Source of the DNA: Geodermatophilus tzadiensis
Lineage (GTDB): Bacteria > Actinomycetota > Actinomycetes > Mycobacteriales > Geodermatophilaceae
DNA length: 64,000 nucleotides
Direction: 5' to 3'
Assembly (NCBI RefSeq): GCF_003002915.1
Contig: NZ_PVTG01000022.1
Coordinates: forward strand, 20,423-84,422
Shown here: positions 7,602 through 15,774 of the stretch, piece by piece
Layout of the letters: each line of letters begins with the position of its first letter
Numbering within the stretch: position 1 is the stretch's first letter
Made by a program: the position numbers and the translations under genes
Notes under the pieces: generated by a model
The model's database searches: none
What the model was told of the DNA's origin: nothing
The model's input: only the letters and a program-made list of their open reading frames with translations

Positions 7602-9104
7602 GCGCCTGCCCAGGGTCAGCACGTCGGGAGCGCCGTCGAGCGGGCCGCCGGCGGGGTCGTCGACGCCGGGCCACGAGGTGCGGACGACGTCGTCGTCGGG
7701 GTGCCACACGTCGCGGACGACCAGTGCCATCAGGACCAGGACGGCGACGTCGCGGACGGTCACCGCGAGGAAGAACCACTCGGTGCCCACACCGCGGTCG
7801 TCCGCGCCGAGGTACCAGAGCATCCGCACCCCCCACAGCACCGCCTCGGTGGCCTGCCAGGCGAGCAGCGAGCGCCACTCCGGCCGGGCCAGCACCGCCA
7901 GGGGCAGCAGCCACAGCGAGTACTGCGGGCTCCACACCTTGGTCACCAGCAGGAACCCGGCCACGAGCAGGAACGCCACCTGGCCCACCCGCGGCCGCAC
8001 CGGCGCCCGCAGCACCAGCCAGCCGAGCGCGGCGAAGACCGCCAGCACGCAGACGGCGACCAGCGCGTTGAGCACCGTCGGCGCCTCGCCCTCGGCCAGC
8101 GGCCCGTCGAACAACGCCCCGCCCGAGGCGGTGACCAGCATGTTCCAGACGGTGTCCGGGTCGGCGGGGCGGGTGCTGTTGAGCCGGAAGAACAGCGACC
8201 AGTTCTCCGGCGCGAGCAGCGCCACGGGCAGGTCGACGGCCAGCCAGGCCGCCGCCGCGGCGAGCGCGGCCCGCAGCCACACCCGCAGCCGGCCCGCGCG
8301 CAGGCACAGCAGGAACAGCGCGCCGAGCAGGAGCACCGGGAAGAGCTTCGCGGCGGTACCCAGGCCCAGCAGGACGCCGGCCAGGACCGGCCGCTCGCGG
8401 GCCCACGCCCACAGGCCGCAGGCGGCCAGCGCGACGGCGAGGAGGTCCCAGTTGGTGAACGCGTGCACCAACAGCAGCGGCGAGAGGCCGACCATCGCGG
8501 CGTCCCACGGCCGGTGGCCGGCGGTGCCCAGCACGGCCCGGGTGGTGACCAGCGCGCACAGGCTCAGCAGCAGGCAGGTGGCCGCGTAGTAGGCCTGCAC
8601 CGGCGGCACCTGGGGGAGCAGCCCGGCCGCCGCGGCGAGGTCGTCGTAGCTGCTGCCGAGCAGGGCCGCCAGCGCCATGAAGGCGCCGGTGAGCACCGGG
8701 TACTCGACGGCGGAGTCGAGGTAGGGCACCGCGCCGCCGTCGAGGCCGTGGATGCCGAACAGCGGGACGGTGTCGGAGTAGCAGAAGTGCGTGTACTGCA
8801 CCGAGCCCGCCCAGTCGCCGTCCGCGCACGGCGACTGCTTGAGCCAGGCCAGCGCCAGCACGCAGGTGCTGAACAGCAGGCAGACCCGCAGCGGCGTCCA
8901 GAACAGCGCCCGCCCGGTCACCGCGTGCCGTCCCCAGGGGCCGCCCACCGCCTCGCTCGCCTGCGCCGCCACGGGGTCGGACCAGGTGGGCACCACGCGG
9001 TCGGGCCGCCGGCCGGCGGGGACGGCGGGCGGGTCCGCAGACGCCGCGGGCCCGTCCGCCGGCAGGGGTGCCGGGGCGGACGGGCCCGTGGGGGAGGAGC
9101 TCAC
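7545..9104 (-). CDS. Polytopic membrane glycosyltransferase (GT87/DUF2029-like)
   Basis: 519 aa with about ten hydrophobic helices from residue 70 onward. The loops VEYPVLTGAFMALAALLG and the motif LLGLGTAAKLFPVLLLG (GxxxKxxP type) are typical of the GT87/DUF2029 polyprenyl-phosphate-dependent mannosyltransferases that extend lipoglycans at the outer membrane face. The GTG start lies 20 bases after the class A PBP stop, so the two are co-transcribed; mycobacteria have the same pair next to ponA1. The N-terminal 60 residues are Pro/Ala-rich. The last residues (DLIVARPPARPTVG) are encoded by a dispersed repeat. The substrate is unknown. Confidence 0.8.
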   Translation of the reverse strand: MSSSPTGPSAPAPLPADGPAASADPPAVPAGRRPDRVVPTWSDPVAAQASEAVGGPWGRHAVTGRALFWTPLRVCLLFSTCVLALAWLKQSPCADGDWAGSVQYTHFCYSDTVPLFGIHGLDGGAVPYLDSAVEYPVLTGAFMALAALLGSSYDDLAAAAGLLPQVPPVQAYYAATCLLLSLCALVTTRAVLGTAGHRPWDAAMVGLSPLLLVHAFTNWDLLAVALAACGLWAWARERPVLAGVLLGLGTAAKLFPVLLLGALFLLCLRAGRLRVWLRAALAAAAAWLAVDLPVALLAPENWSLFFRLNSTRPADPDTVWNMLVTASGGALFDGPLAEGEAPTVLNALVAVCVLAVFAALGWLVLRAPVRPRVGQVAFLLVAGFLLVTKVWSPQYSLWLLPLAVLARPEWRSLLAWQATEAVLWGVRMLWYLGADDRGVGTEWFFLAVTVRDVAVLVLMALVVRDVWHPDDDVVRTSWPGVDDPAGGPLDGAPDVLTLGRRRRSGDLIVARPPARPTVG

Positions 9105-9124
9105 CTGCGCCAGTGTGCCGGGCG

Positions 9125-11518
9125 TCAGGCGGTCGGTTGCGCCTGCTGGGTCGGCGCGGGTGACCCGTTCTGCTCGCCGGGGCCGGTGCCGGGTTGCCCG
9201 CCCTGCGGCGGGACGAGCTCGGTGGGCGGCCCGGCCGGGGGGACCGGCGGTGACGGCGGCGGGGCCTCCGTCGTCACCGGGGCCTCGGTGGTCGGCGGGG
9301 GCGGCGGGGCCTCCGTCGTCACCGGGGCCTCGGTGGTCGGCGGTGCCTGCGTCGGGGGCGCCGTGGTGGTCGGGGCCGCCGTCTCCGGCGCCGGCACGCC
9401 GTTGCCCGTGTCGCCGCGGATGCGCGGGGAGTCGGGCAGGTCCTCCTCCGGCGTGCCCTCGAGGACGGTGTCCATGAACTGCTGCCAGATCGCGCCGGGC
9501 AGGCCGGAGCCGTAGATGATCGCCTCGTCGGAGTTGACGATCGGCTCGCGGGCGTCGGTGCCCATCCACACCGCCGCCGAGATCGACGGGGTGTAGCCGA
9601 CCATCCAGGCGTCGGAGTTGTCGTCGGCGTTGAGGCCCTGGGTACCGGTCTTGCTGGCCACCTCGCGGCCGCCGTCGAGCGCCCGGCGGGAGTACTGCGC
9701 GACGCCCTCGAGCGCGAAGGTGACGTCGTTGGCGACCTCGGTCCGCAGCACCTGCTCACCGCTCTCGCCGCCGTACTCCAGCAGCACCGCGCCCTCGGTG
9801 TCGGTGACGCGGCTGACGAAGTACGGGTCGCGGTGCTGGCCGCCGTTGGCGAAGGTGGCGAAGCCGACGGCCTGGTCGATCGGGCGCATCTCGTACTCGC
9901 CGATGCCGATGGCCGAGCCGGTGAAGCCGTCCGCGTTGGCCAGCGTGGTGCTGCCCTCGAGCGGGCCGCCCTGCCAGGTCTCGGGCAGGCCGGTGGCCGC
10001 CAGCGCCGTCCCGCGCACGTTCTCCGGGCCGACCTCGTAGGCCAGGCCGTAGAAGGTGGTGTTCAGCGAGCGGGTCATCGCCTCGACCAGGGTGCACGCC
10101 CCGCAGGAGGCGCCCCCCGAGTTGCGCACCGGGGCCTCGCGGTCGGGGAAGGTCTGCGGCGAGCTGCCGTCGCGGCGGGCGTTGACGCTGATGCCCTGGT
10201 CCAGGGCGGTGGCCAGCACGTAGGGCTTCATCGACGAGCCGGGCTGGCGCTGGGCCTGCGCGTAGTCGTTGCCCGTGCCGCTGCTGCCGCCGTAGTACGC
10301 GCGGACCGCGCCGGTGCGCGGGTCGACCGCCACCAGCGCCTGCCGGAGGTTGTCCGGCTGCCCGTCCATGACGTCGCCGACCGCGGTCAGCGCGGCGTCC
10401 TGCGCCGCCTTGTCCACCGTGGTGACGATGCGCAGGCCACCGGCGAGCAGCTGCTGGTCGGTGTAGCCCTTGGCCCGCAGCTCGTCGATCGCCTGCTGCA
10501 CGACGAGGCCCTCGGGGCCGGACGGGATGCCCTGCGTGGAACCCTCGGGCCGCGGCTGCACCGGCGGGTAGACCGCCGCCGCGCGCTCCTCCGGGGTCAG
10601 CCAGCCCTCCTCGACCATCGCGTCGAGGACCAGGGCCCAGCGGTCCTGCGCGCCCTCGGGGTTGGCCTCGGGGTCGTAGGAGCTGGGGCTGCGGACGAGG
10701 ACGGCGAGGACGGCGCCCTGCTCCGCGGTGAGCTCCGCGGCCGGGACGCCGAAGAAGGTGTCCGCCGCGGCCTCGATGCCGTAGGCGCCGCGGCCGAAGT
10801 AGATCGTGTTGAGGTAGTTCTCGAGGATCTCGTCCTTCGAGTACTCGTTGTCCAGCTTGACCGCGAGGAAGAGCTCCTGGAACTTGCGGCTGAACGTCTG
10901 GTCCGAGGTCAGGAACGCGTTCTTGACGTACTGCTGGGTGATCGTCGAGCCACCCTGCGTCGAGCCGCCGGTCAGGTTGTTCCACGCGGCGCGCACGATG
11001 CCGGTGAAGGAGATGCCCGGGTCGGAGTAGAAGTTCCGGTTCTCCGCGGCCAGCACCGCCTCGCGCGCGGGCTCGGACACCTGGTCCAGCGCCACGTTCG
11101 TGCGGTTGGTGTCGCCGAGGCGGCCCATCTCGGTGGTGCCGTCGGCGTAGTAGACGACGGTGGTCTGCGCGTTGGACACCGAGTCGGGGTCGGGCACCTC
11201 GGTGGTGGCGTAGACGACACCGACGAAGACGCCGAGCAGCACGAACAGCCCGGCGAGCGCGGCCAGCGCGATCTTCAGCCCGCGGCGACGGCGCTGCTTG
11301 CCCGTCCGGGCCTTCTTGCCGCCGGAGGCGCCGCCGGCGGGGCGGGCGCCCCCGGGCCGGGAGCCGGCGGGGCGAGCGCCGCCCGGCCGGCCTGCCGCCG
11401 CGCGGGCACGGTCGGTGGGGGGACGGCGGCCGCCGTTCCCCCCGGAGCCGCGGCCGCTCGTGGGTCGCCGGTCGGGGCCCTGCGGCCCGACCGGCGTGGT
11501 CTCGTCGTGGGGAGGCAC
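9125..11518 (-). CDS. Class A penicillin-binding protein (transglycosylase/transpeptidase)
   Basis: 797 aa. A basic, Gly/Pro-rich cytoplasmic tail (1-80) precedes one membrane helix (82-104). The GT51 transglycosylase domain follows (catalytic Glu in AAENRNFYSDPG near 159; GGSTITQQYVKN near 190). The transpeptidase domain has SSMK (428-431), SLN (484-486) and KTGT (623-626). The C-terminal 120 residues are a Thr/Pro-rich wall-spanning tail with a repeated TTEAPVTTEAPPP unit. It polymerises and cross-links peptidoglycan, and is the counterpart of mycobacterial PonA1 by context (DUF5318 upstream, GT87 downstream). The GTG start at 11518 has GAGGAGGGG 8 bases upstream. Confidence 0.95.
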   Translation of the reverse strand: MPPHDETTPVGPQGPDRRPTSGRGSGGNGGRRPPTDRARAAAGRPGGARPAGSRPGGARPAGGASGGKKARTGKQRRRRGLKIALAALAGLFVLLGVFVGVVYATTEVPDPDSVSNAQTTVVYYADGTTEMGRLGDTNRTNVALDQVSEPAREAVLAAENRNFYSDPGISFTGIVRAAWNNLTGGSTQGGSTITQQYVKNAFLTSDQTFSRKFQELFLAVKLDNEYSKDEILENYLNTIYFGRGAYGIEAAADTFFGVPAAELTAEQGAVLAVLVRSPSSYDPEANPEGAQDRWALVLDAMVEEGWLTPEERAAAVYPPVQPRPEGSTQGIPSGPEGLVVQQAIDELRAKGYTDQQLLAGGLRIVTTVDKAAQDAALTAVGDVMDGQPDNLRQALVAVDPRTGAVRAYYGGSSGTGNDYAQAQRQPGSSMKPYVLATALDQGISVNARRDGSSPQTFPDREAPVRNSGGASCGACTLVEAMTRSLNTTFYGLAYEVGPENVRGTALAATGLPETWQGGPLEGSTTLANADGFTGSAIGIGEYEMRPIDQAVGFATFANGGQHRDPYFVSRVTDTEGAVLLEYGGESGEQVLRTEVANDVTFALEGVAQYSRRALDGGREVASKTGTQGLNADDNSDAWMVGYTPSISAAVWMGTDAREPIVNSDEAIIYGSGLPGAIWQQFMDTVLEGTPEEDLPDSPRIRGDTGNGVPAPETAAPTTTAPPTQAPPTTEAPVTTEAPPPPPTTEAPVTTEAPPPSPPVPPAGPPTELVPPQGGQPGTGPGEQNGSPAPTQQAQPTA
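9258..9347 (-). repeat. 45-bp tandem repeat in the PBP tail
   Basis: Two nearly identical 45-base units (9258-9302 and 9303-9347) encode two copies of the Thr/Glu/Ala/Pro-rich tail motif. The number of units is likely to vary between strains. Confidence 0.75.
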
Positions 11519-11590
11519 CAGGCAGCCCCTCCTCGGTAGTCGGTGGGCGGGACGAGGTCCCGTCCAGCGTGGCGTTGTCAGGTGTGTGCA

Positions 11591-11625
11591 CCCGGGAGGA
11601 CGCGCGTGGGCGCCGTCCTCCCGGG
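11591..11625 (-). terminator. Hairpin between DUF5318 and the PBP gene
   Basis: A 12-bp perfect inverted repeat, CCCGGGAGGACG (11591-11602) with 11614-11625, has an 11-base loop. It lies downstream of the DUF5318 gene and upstream of the PBP start, so it could end the first transcript. The rest of 11519-11674 shows no gene. Confidence 0.5.
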
Positions 11626-11674
11626 ACGGGTGTGACGGACGGATCCGGCGGTTCCCCGCCGGTCCGCCGGTCGG

Positions 11675-12088
11675 TCAGTCGGTGACCGCGCGGCGGCGTG
11701 CCCGTCGCGGCTGGCGACCGGGTGCCGGCTCGGCCCCCAGGACGTAGGAGGAGTCCAGGTGGTTCCAGCCGCAGGCCCGGCACACCTCGACGGTGTAGAC
11801 GGAGAACTCCTCCTGCGCGGCGTCCATCCGGGCCAGCTCGGCGTCGGTCTTCGCCTGCCCCGACACGTGCCCGAGCGACTCGCCGTAGACGTAGTTCACC
11901 AGCGCGAGGCGCTCCCGGCGGCAGACCGGGCAGGGGACGTCGGTGGTCCGGCCGTGGTACCTCGCCGCGCGGGTGAGGTACGGGCTGGCGTCACAGACCT
12001 CGAAGAGCCCGGTGCGCCCGGACTGCACGTCCGCGAGGACGGCTCGCCGCTGCAGCGAGTAGTCCACGACGGATCGACGTCCGGGCAC
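11675..12088 (-). CDS. DUF5318 family zinc-ribbon protein
   Basis: 137 aa. The conserved start of this actinobacterial family (VVDYSLQRRAVLADVQSGR) and the motif VCDASPYLTRAARYHG are clear. CPVC (near 53-56) and CRAC (near 103-106) form a probable zinc ribbon. The function is unknown; the gene regularly lies beside the class A PBP and GT87 genes. I placed the start at the GTG 12088: TACATT ends 7 bases upstream and no ribosome-binding site is visible, so it looks leaderless. The C-terminal tail is Arg-rich (GRQPRRARRRAVTD). Confidence 0.85.
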   Translation of the reverse strand: MPGRRSVVDYSLQRRAVLADVQSGRTGLFEVCDASPYLTRAARYHGRTTDVPCPVCRRERLALVNYVYGESLGHVSGQAKTDAELARMDAAQEEFSVYTVEVCRACGWNHLDSSYVLGAEPAPGRQPRRARRRAVTD

Positions 12089-12196
12089 GGCCGCCAATGT
12101 ACGCAGGTGCGCCACCCCCGGGACCCTCGTGACGCCGGGACGGGTGGTCCCCCGGGCGGGTCCGGCCGCCGCCGAGTTGCGGCACCGTTCACCTCC

Positions 12197-12219
12197 CGAT
12201 GTATCGTCCCGATACATCG
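12197..12219. promoter_or_regulatory. PadR-type operator
   Basis: A perfect 10-bp inverted repeat, CGATGTATCG and CGATACATCG, separated by TCC, lies 26 bases before the PadR start codon. It contains the ATGT...ACAT half-sites known for PadR-family operators, here 11 bases apart. It is the only AT-rich palindrome nearby, and autoregulation is the natural reading. Confidence 0.75.
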
Positions 12220-12245
12220 ACCGGCAGGAGAGGCTGGGGGGCGAG

Positions 12246-12845
12246 GTGCTCGAGTTCGCCATCCTGGGACTGCTGCAACAGTCGCCCATGCACGGGTACG
12301 AGCTGCGCAAGCAGCTCGCCGAGGTGCTCGGTGGCCTGCGCAGCATCTCCTACGGCTCGCTGTACCCCGCACTCAAGCGGTTGCACGCCGCCGGGCTCGT
12401 CTGCACCGACGAGCCCGACCGTCGCGCACCGCTGCCGGCCGACGCACCGCCGCTGACCGGACGGCGCGGGAAGGTGGTCTACACGATCACCGCGGAGGGC
12501 AAGGAGCGCTTCGCGGAGCTGGTCAGCCAGGCCGGCCCCGAGGCCTACGACGACGGCAGGCTCTTCGGCGTCCACCTCGCCTTCTTCCGGCACACCGCCG
12601 CCGACGTGCGGCTGCGCATCCTGGAGGGGCGCCGCCGCACGGTCGAACGGCAGCGGGACGGCCTGCGGTCCTCACTGGCGCGGACCCGGGAACGGCTCGA
12701 CCGCTACACGCTGGAACTGCAGCGCCACGGCCTCGACTCGGTCGACCGGGAGGTGCGCTGGCTGTCCGAGCTCATCGACAGCGAGCGGCGCGACCCCGGA
12801 CGGCAGACCGGCGAGGGCCCGGAGCCGCCGTCCGGCACCGACTGA
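12246..12845 (+). CDS. PadR family transcriptional regulator
   Basis: 199 aa starting at GTG 12246 (VLEFAILGLLQQSPMHGYELRKQL), where PadR proteins normally begin; GGGGGGCGAG precedes it. Residues 1-95 form the winged helix (ISYGSLYPALKRLHAAGLV; KVVYTITAEGKERF), with an insert of about 20 residues (CTDEPDRRAPLPADAPPLTG) in the wing. The C-terminal half is a long coiled-coil dimerisation region. It precedes ino1 by 108 bases in the same direction, an arrangement conserved in actinobacteria, so it probably controls inositol synthesis as well as itself through the operator at 12197-12219. The inducer is unknown. Confidence 0.92.
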   Translation: MLEFAILGLLQQSPMHGYELRKQLAEVLGGLRSISYGSLYPALKRLHAAGLVCTDEPDRRAPLPADAPPLTGRRGKVVYTITAEGKERFAELVSQAGPEAYDDGRLFGVHLAFFRHTAADVRLRILEGRRRTVERQRDGLRSSLARTRERLDRYTLELQRHGLDSVDREVRWLSELIDSERRDPGRQTGEGPEPPSGTD

Positions 12846-12953
12846 CCCGCACCACCGCAGGGCACCACCGGCTGTCCAGCCCCACCGGCAGCCACCGCCA
12901 GGACCGAACGGTCCGCAGTGAGGACCACCCGGTCCAGGGATGAAGGGAAGACC

Positions 12954-14033
12954 ATGGGAGCTGTCAAGGTCGCCATCGTCGGCGTCGGCAACTGCGCCGC
13001 GTCGCTGGTGCAGGGCGTGCACTACTACCGGGACGCCGACGAGACCACCTCGGTGCCGGGCCTGATGCACGTGCGCTTCGGCGAGTACCACGTCTCCGAC
13101 GTGCAGTTCGTGGCCGCGTTCGACGTCGACGCCAAGAAGGTCGGCCGCGACCTCTCCGAGGCCATCGTCGCCAGCGAGAACAACACCATCACGATCACCG
13201 ACGTCCCGCCGCTCGGCGTCACCGTGCAGCGCGGCACCACCCTCGACGGCCTGGGCAAGTACTACCGGGCCACGATCGAGGAGTCCGACGAGCAGCCGGT
13301 CGACGTCGTGGCCGCCCTGCGCGAGTCCGGCGCCGACGTCCTCGTCTGCTACCTGCCGGTCGGCTCGCAGCAGGCCGCCGAGTTCTACGCGCAGGCCGCC
13401 CTCGACGCCGGCGTCGCCTTCGTCAACGCGCTGCCGGTGTTCATCGCCGGGACCCCGGAGTGGGCCGACAGGTTCACGGCCGCCGGTGTGCCGATCGTCG
13501 GCGACGACATCAAGAGCCAGGTCGGCGCGACCATCACCCACCGCGTGCTGGCCAAGCTGTTCGAGGACCGCGGTGTGCAGCTCGACCGCACGATGCAGCT
13601 CAACGTCGGCGGCAACATGGACTTCAAGAACATGCTTGAGCGCGAGCGCCTGGAGTCGAAGAAGATCTCCAAGACCCAGGCCGTCACCAGCCAGGTCGAC
13701 CGCGACATGGGCACCGACAACGTGCACATCGGCCCGTCGGACCACGTGCCGTGGCTCAGCGACCGCAAGTGGGCCTACGTCCGGCTCGAGGGCCGCGCGT
13801 TCGGCGACGTCCCGCTGAACCTGGAGTACAAGCTCGAGGTCTGGGACTCGCCCAACTCGGCCGGCATCATCATCGACGCCGTCCGCGCCGCGAAGATCGC
13901 CAAGGACCGTGGGATCGGCGGCCCGATCCTCTCGGCGTCGTCGTACTTCATGAAGTCGCCGCCGGTGCAGTACAGCGACAGCGAGGCGCGCGACGCCGTC
14001 GAGGCCTTCATCCGCGGCGACGTCGAGCGGTAA
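12954..14033 (+). CDS. ino1: Inositol-3-phosphate synthase
   Basis: 359 aa, close to mycobacterial Ino1. It converts glucose-6-phosphate to inositol-3-phosphate with NAD, the first step to phosphatidylinositol, lipoglycans and mycothiol. The Rossmann motif [16 protein letters not shown] opens the protein; [11 protein letters not shown] (near 218) and [22 protein letters not shown] (near 305) are typical of the actinobacterial and archaeal branch. The ATG at 12954 has GAAGGGA 5-6 bases upstream. An inverted repeat GGACCGAACGGTCC at 12901-12914 lies in the short leader. Confidence 0.95.
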   Translation: MGAVKVAIVGVGNCAASLVQGVHYYRDADETTSVPGLMHVRFGEYHVSDVQFVAAFDVDAKKVGRDLSEAIVASENNTITITDVPPLGVTVQRGTTLDGLGKYYRATIEESDEQPVDVVAALRESGADVLVCYLPVGSQQAAEFYAQAALDAGVAFVNALPVFIAGTPEWADRFTAAGVPIVGDDIKSQVGATITHRVLAKLFEDRGVQLDRTMQLNVGGNMDFKNMLERERLESKKISKTQAVTSQVDRDMGTDNVHIGPSDHVPWLSDRKWAYVRLEGRAFGDVPLNLEYKLEVWDSPNSAGIIIDAVRAAKIAKDRGIGGPILSASSYFMKSPPVQYSDSEARDAVEAFIRGDVER

Positions 14034-14048
14034 GGACCAGCAACCCAC

Positions 14049-14083
14049 CAGGGCCCGCCCTCCGACCCGGAGGGCGGGCCCTG
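14049..14083 (+). terminator. Terminator after ino1
   Basis: A 15-bp perfect stem (14049-14063 with 14069-14083) with loop GACCC lies 15 bases after the ino1 stop. Confidence 0.75.
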
Positions 14084-14159
14084 TCGCGTCGCGAGCGGCG
14101 GGCGAGTGGCGGAGGCGAGTGGCGGGGGGCGGGGTGGTCCGCTCACTACGCTGGCCGCC

Positions 14160-14918
14160 ATGCCGCGCCGCCTGCTCGCGATCGCGCTCGTCCTGCTGGC
14201 GGTCCTGCTCACCGGCTGCACCGACGGCCCCGCCGACCGGCAGCCCGGCGACCCGGTCACCGCCGAGGAGGCCGAGGTGCTCGCCGGGCTGCTCGCCGGC
14301 ACCGCGGAGTCCGGCGGCGCCGACCTGGTGGCGACCGCGCCCTTCGGCGAGGACGGGCTGCTGACCCTGACCGGCGAGGTCGACCTCGCCGGCGGGACGG
14401 GCCGCGCGCGGGCGGTGACCTCCTACGGCGGCGAGCAGCCCGACGACGTCCGGACGGTGTTCTTCAGCACCGACACCGTCTGGTTCGGCGACCTCGCGGG
14501 CCTGCCGGCGGCGCTGTCGGCGGAGGGGCTGGCCGACGTCCCCTTCGTGCGGCGGCCGCTGGCCACCGGCTCGGAGGAGGTGCCGCTGACCGACGTGCTC
14601 GTGCGGCTGGTGCTCAACCTCGGCGCCGACGGGACCGACGACGCCGCGGCCTTCACCACCGGCGGGCACACCTGGCAGGGACAGCGCTCGATCGACGGGC
14701 AGCTGGCCTCGGTCTACGCGTCGGACGCCGGCTGGTCGGTGGCCGTGGACGACGGCAGCGGGCTGCTGTTGCAGTACGCCACCCGGCTGCCCGGCCTCGA
14801 GGACGACGTGACGGTCACCCTGGCCGACCACGGCCCGCGGACGATCGCGCTGCCGGAGGAGGGGCAGACCGTCGACGCGGTGGCCCACCCGGCGGTGGCC
14901 GAGGCGGTCGGCGTCTAG
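14160..14918 (+). CDS. Lipoprotein of the LppX/LprAFG type
   Basis: 252 aa. A signal peptide with lipobox LLTGC (Cys at residue 20) is followed by a domain whose features (TAESGGADLVATAPFGEDGLLTLTGEVDLAGGTGRARAVTS near the start; TVWFGDLAGLP) fit the LppX/LprG family of lipid-binding, membrane-anchored lipoproteins, which shuttle lipids or lipoglycans across the cell envelope. This is a fold-level guess. The ATG follows TACGCT (14147-14152) by 7 bases with no ribosome-binding site, so it is probably leaderless. A hairpin follows the stop. Confidence 0.7.
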   Translation: MPRRLLAIALVLLAVLLTGCTDGPADRQPGDPVTAEEAEVLAGLLAGTAESGGADLVATAPFGEDGLLTLTGEVDLAGGTGRARAVTSYGGEQPDDVRTVFFSTDTVWFGDLAGLPAALSAEGLADVPFVRRPLATGSEEVPLTDVLVRLVLNLGADGTDDAAAFTTGGHTWQGQRSIDGQLASVYASDAGWSVAVDDGSGLLLQYATRLPGLEDDVTVTLADHGPRTIALPEEGQTVDAVAHPAVAEAVGV

Positions 14919-14937
14919 CGGAGCCCCCGGACACGGG

Positions 14938-14972
14938 GGAAGGGGCGGCCTCTTCCCCAGACCGCCCCTTCC
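14938..14972. terminator. Terminator hairpin between convergent genes
   Basis: An 11-bp stem, GGAAGGGGCGG (14938-14948) with 14962-14972, lies between the lipoprotein gene and the convergent YqgE gene and could serve both. Confidence 0.6.
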
Positions 14973-15032
14973 GGCGTTCTTCCTACCAGATCCGGGGGCC
15001 CCGCGCGCGCCCGGGGCGCACGCGGTGTCGGG

Positions 15033-15710
15033 TCAGTTCGCCGACGGGTCGGCCGGCGCCGTCGACAGCACCGCGAGGCGGCCCCGCTGCCGGCTCAGCA
15101 CCGCGCGCCACAGCGCCGAGCCGGCCAGGTCGCTGAGCACGTCCCCGGGGCTCCCGGGCACGCAGGCCCACGCGCCCTCGGCGATCTCGGCGGCCAGCTG
15201 GCCGGGTGACCAGCCCGCGTACCCGGCGAAGACCCGCAGCCCGGCCAGGCCGCGCCCCGTGCCGCACTCGAGGTCGGCGGGGTCGGTGTCGAGGTCGACG
15301 AGGTAGACGTCGCCGGCCACCTGGCGCAGGCCGGCGTCCGCGGCGGCCGTGGCGCCGGACCAGGCGGCCAGGCACAGCGCGGTGTCGGTCTCGCACGGGC
15401 CACCGACGTGGAAGACGCCGGGCTCGACGGCGAGGTCGCACCAGCCGGGCAGCACGTCGCGGATCTCGACCTGGCTGGGCCGGCCGAGGACGACGCCGAG
15501 GGTGCCGCTGTCGTTGTGGTCGAGCACGTAGACGACGCCGCCGGCGAAGTTCGGGTCGGTGAGCGCCGGCATCGCGACCAGCAGCGACCCCGGGCCGACG
15601 TCGTCGAGCGTCCCGGTGGACAGCGCCGGCACGGCCGCGCGACGACGGCCCGTGCCGCGCCGGGTGGGCCGGCCGGACTCGGGCTCTGGTGACGGGGGCA
15701 CCGCGGACAT
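15033..15710 (-). CDS. YqgE/AlgH family protein (UPF0301)
   Basis: 225 aa. The family core runs GSLLVAMPALTDPNFAGGVVYVLDHNDSGTLGVVLGRPS with the later motif VFAGYAGWSPGQLAAEIAEGAW. YqgE/AlgH proteins are widely conserved and of uncertain function. The ATG at 15710 is preceded by GGTGGGG, adding an unstructured head of about 30 residues; a later start nearer the conserved core is possible. It diverges from the MFS gene with a 64-base spacer. Confidence 0.88.
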   Translation of the reverse strand: MSAVPPSPEPESGRPTRRGTGRRRAAVPALSTGTLDDVGPGSLLVAMPALTDPNFAGGVVYVLDHNDSGTLGVVLGRPSQVEIRDVLPGWCDLAVEPGVFHVGGPCETDTALCLAAWSGATAAADAGLRQVAGDVYLVDLDTDPADLECGTGRGLAGLRVFAGYAGWSPGQLAAEIAEGAWACVPGSPGDVLSDLAGSALWRAVLSRQRGRLAVLSTAPADPSAN

Positions 15711-15774
15711 CCCCACCAGTGTGCAACAGCCCGGCCGTCGGGGGGCGGCGCAGGCGCGTCCTACCCTCGCCTGC

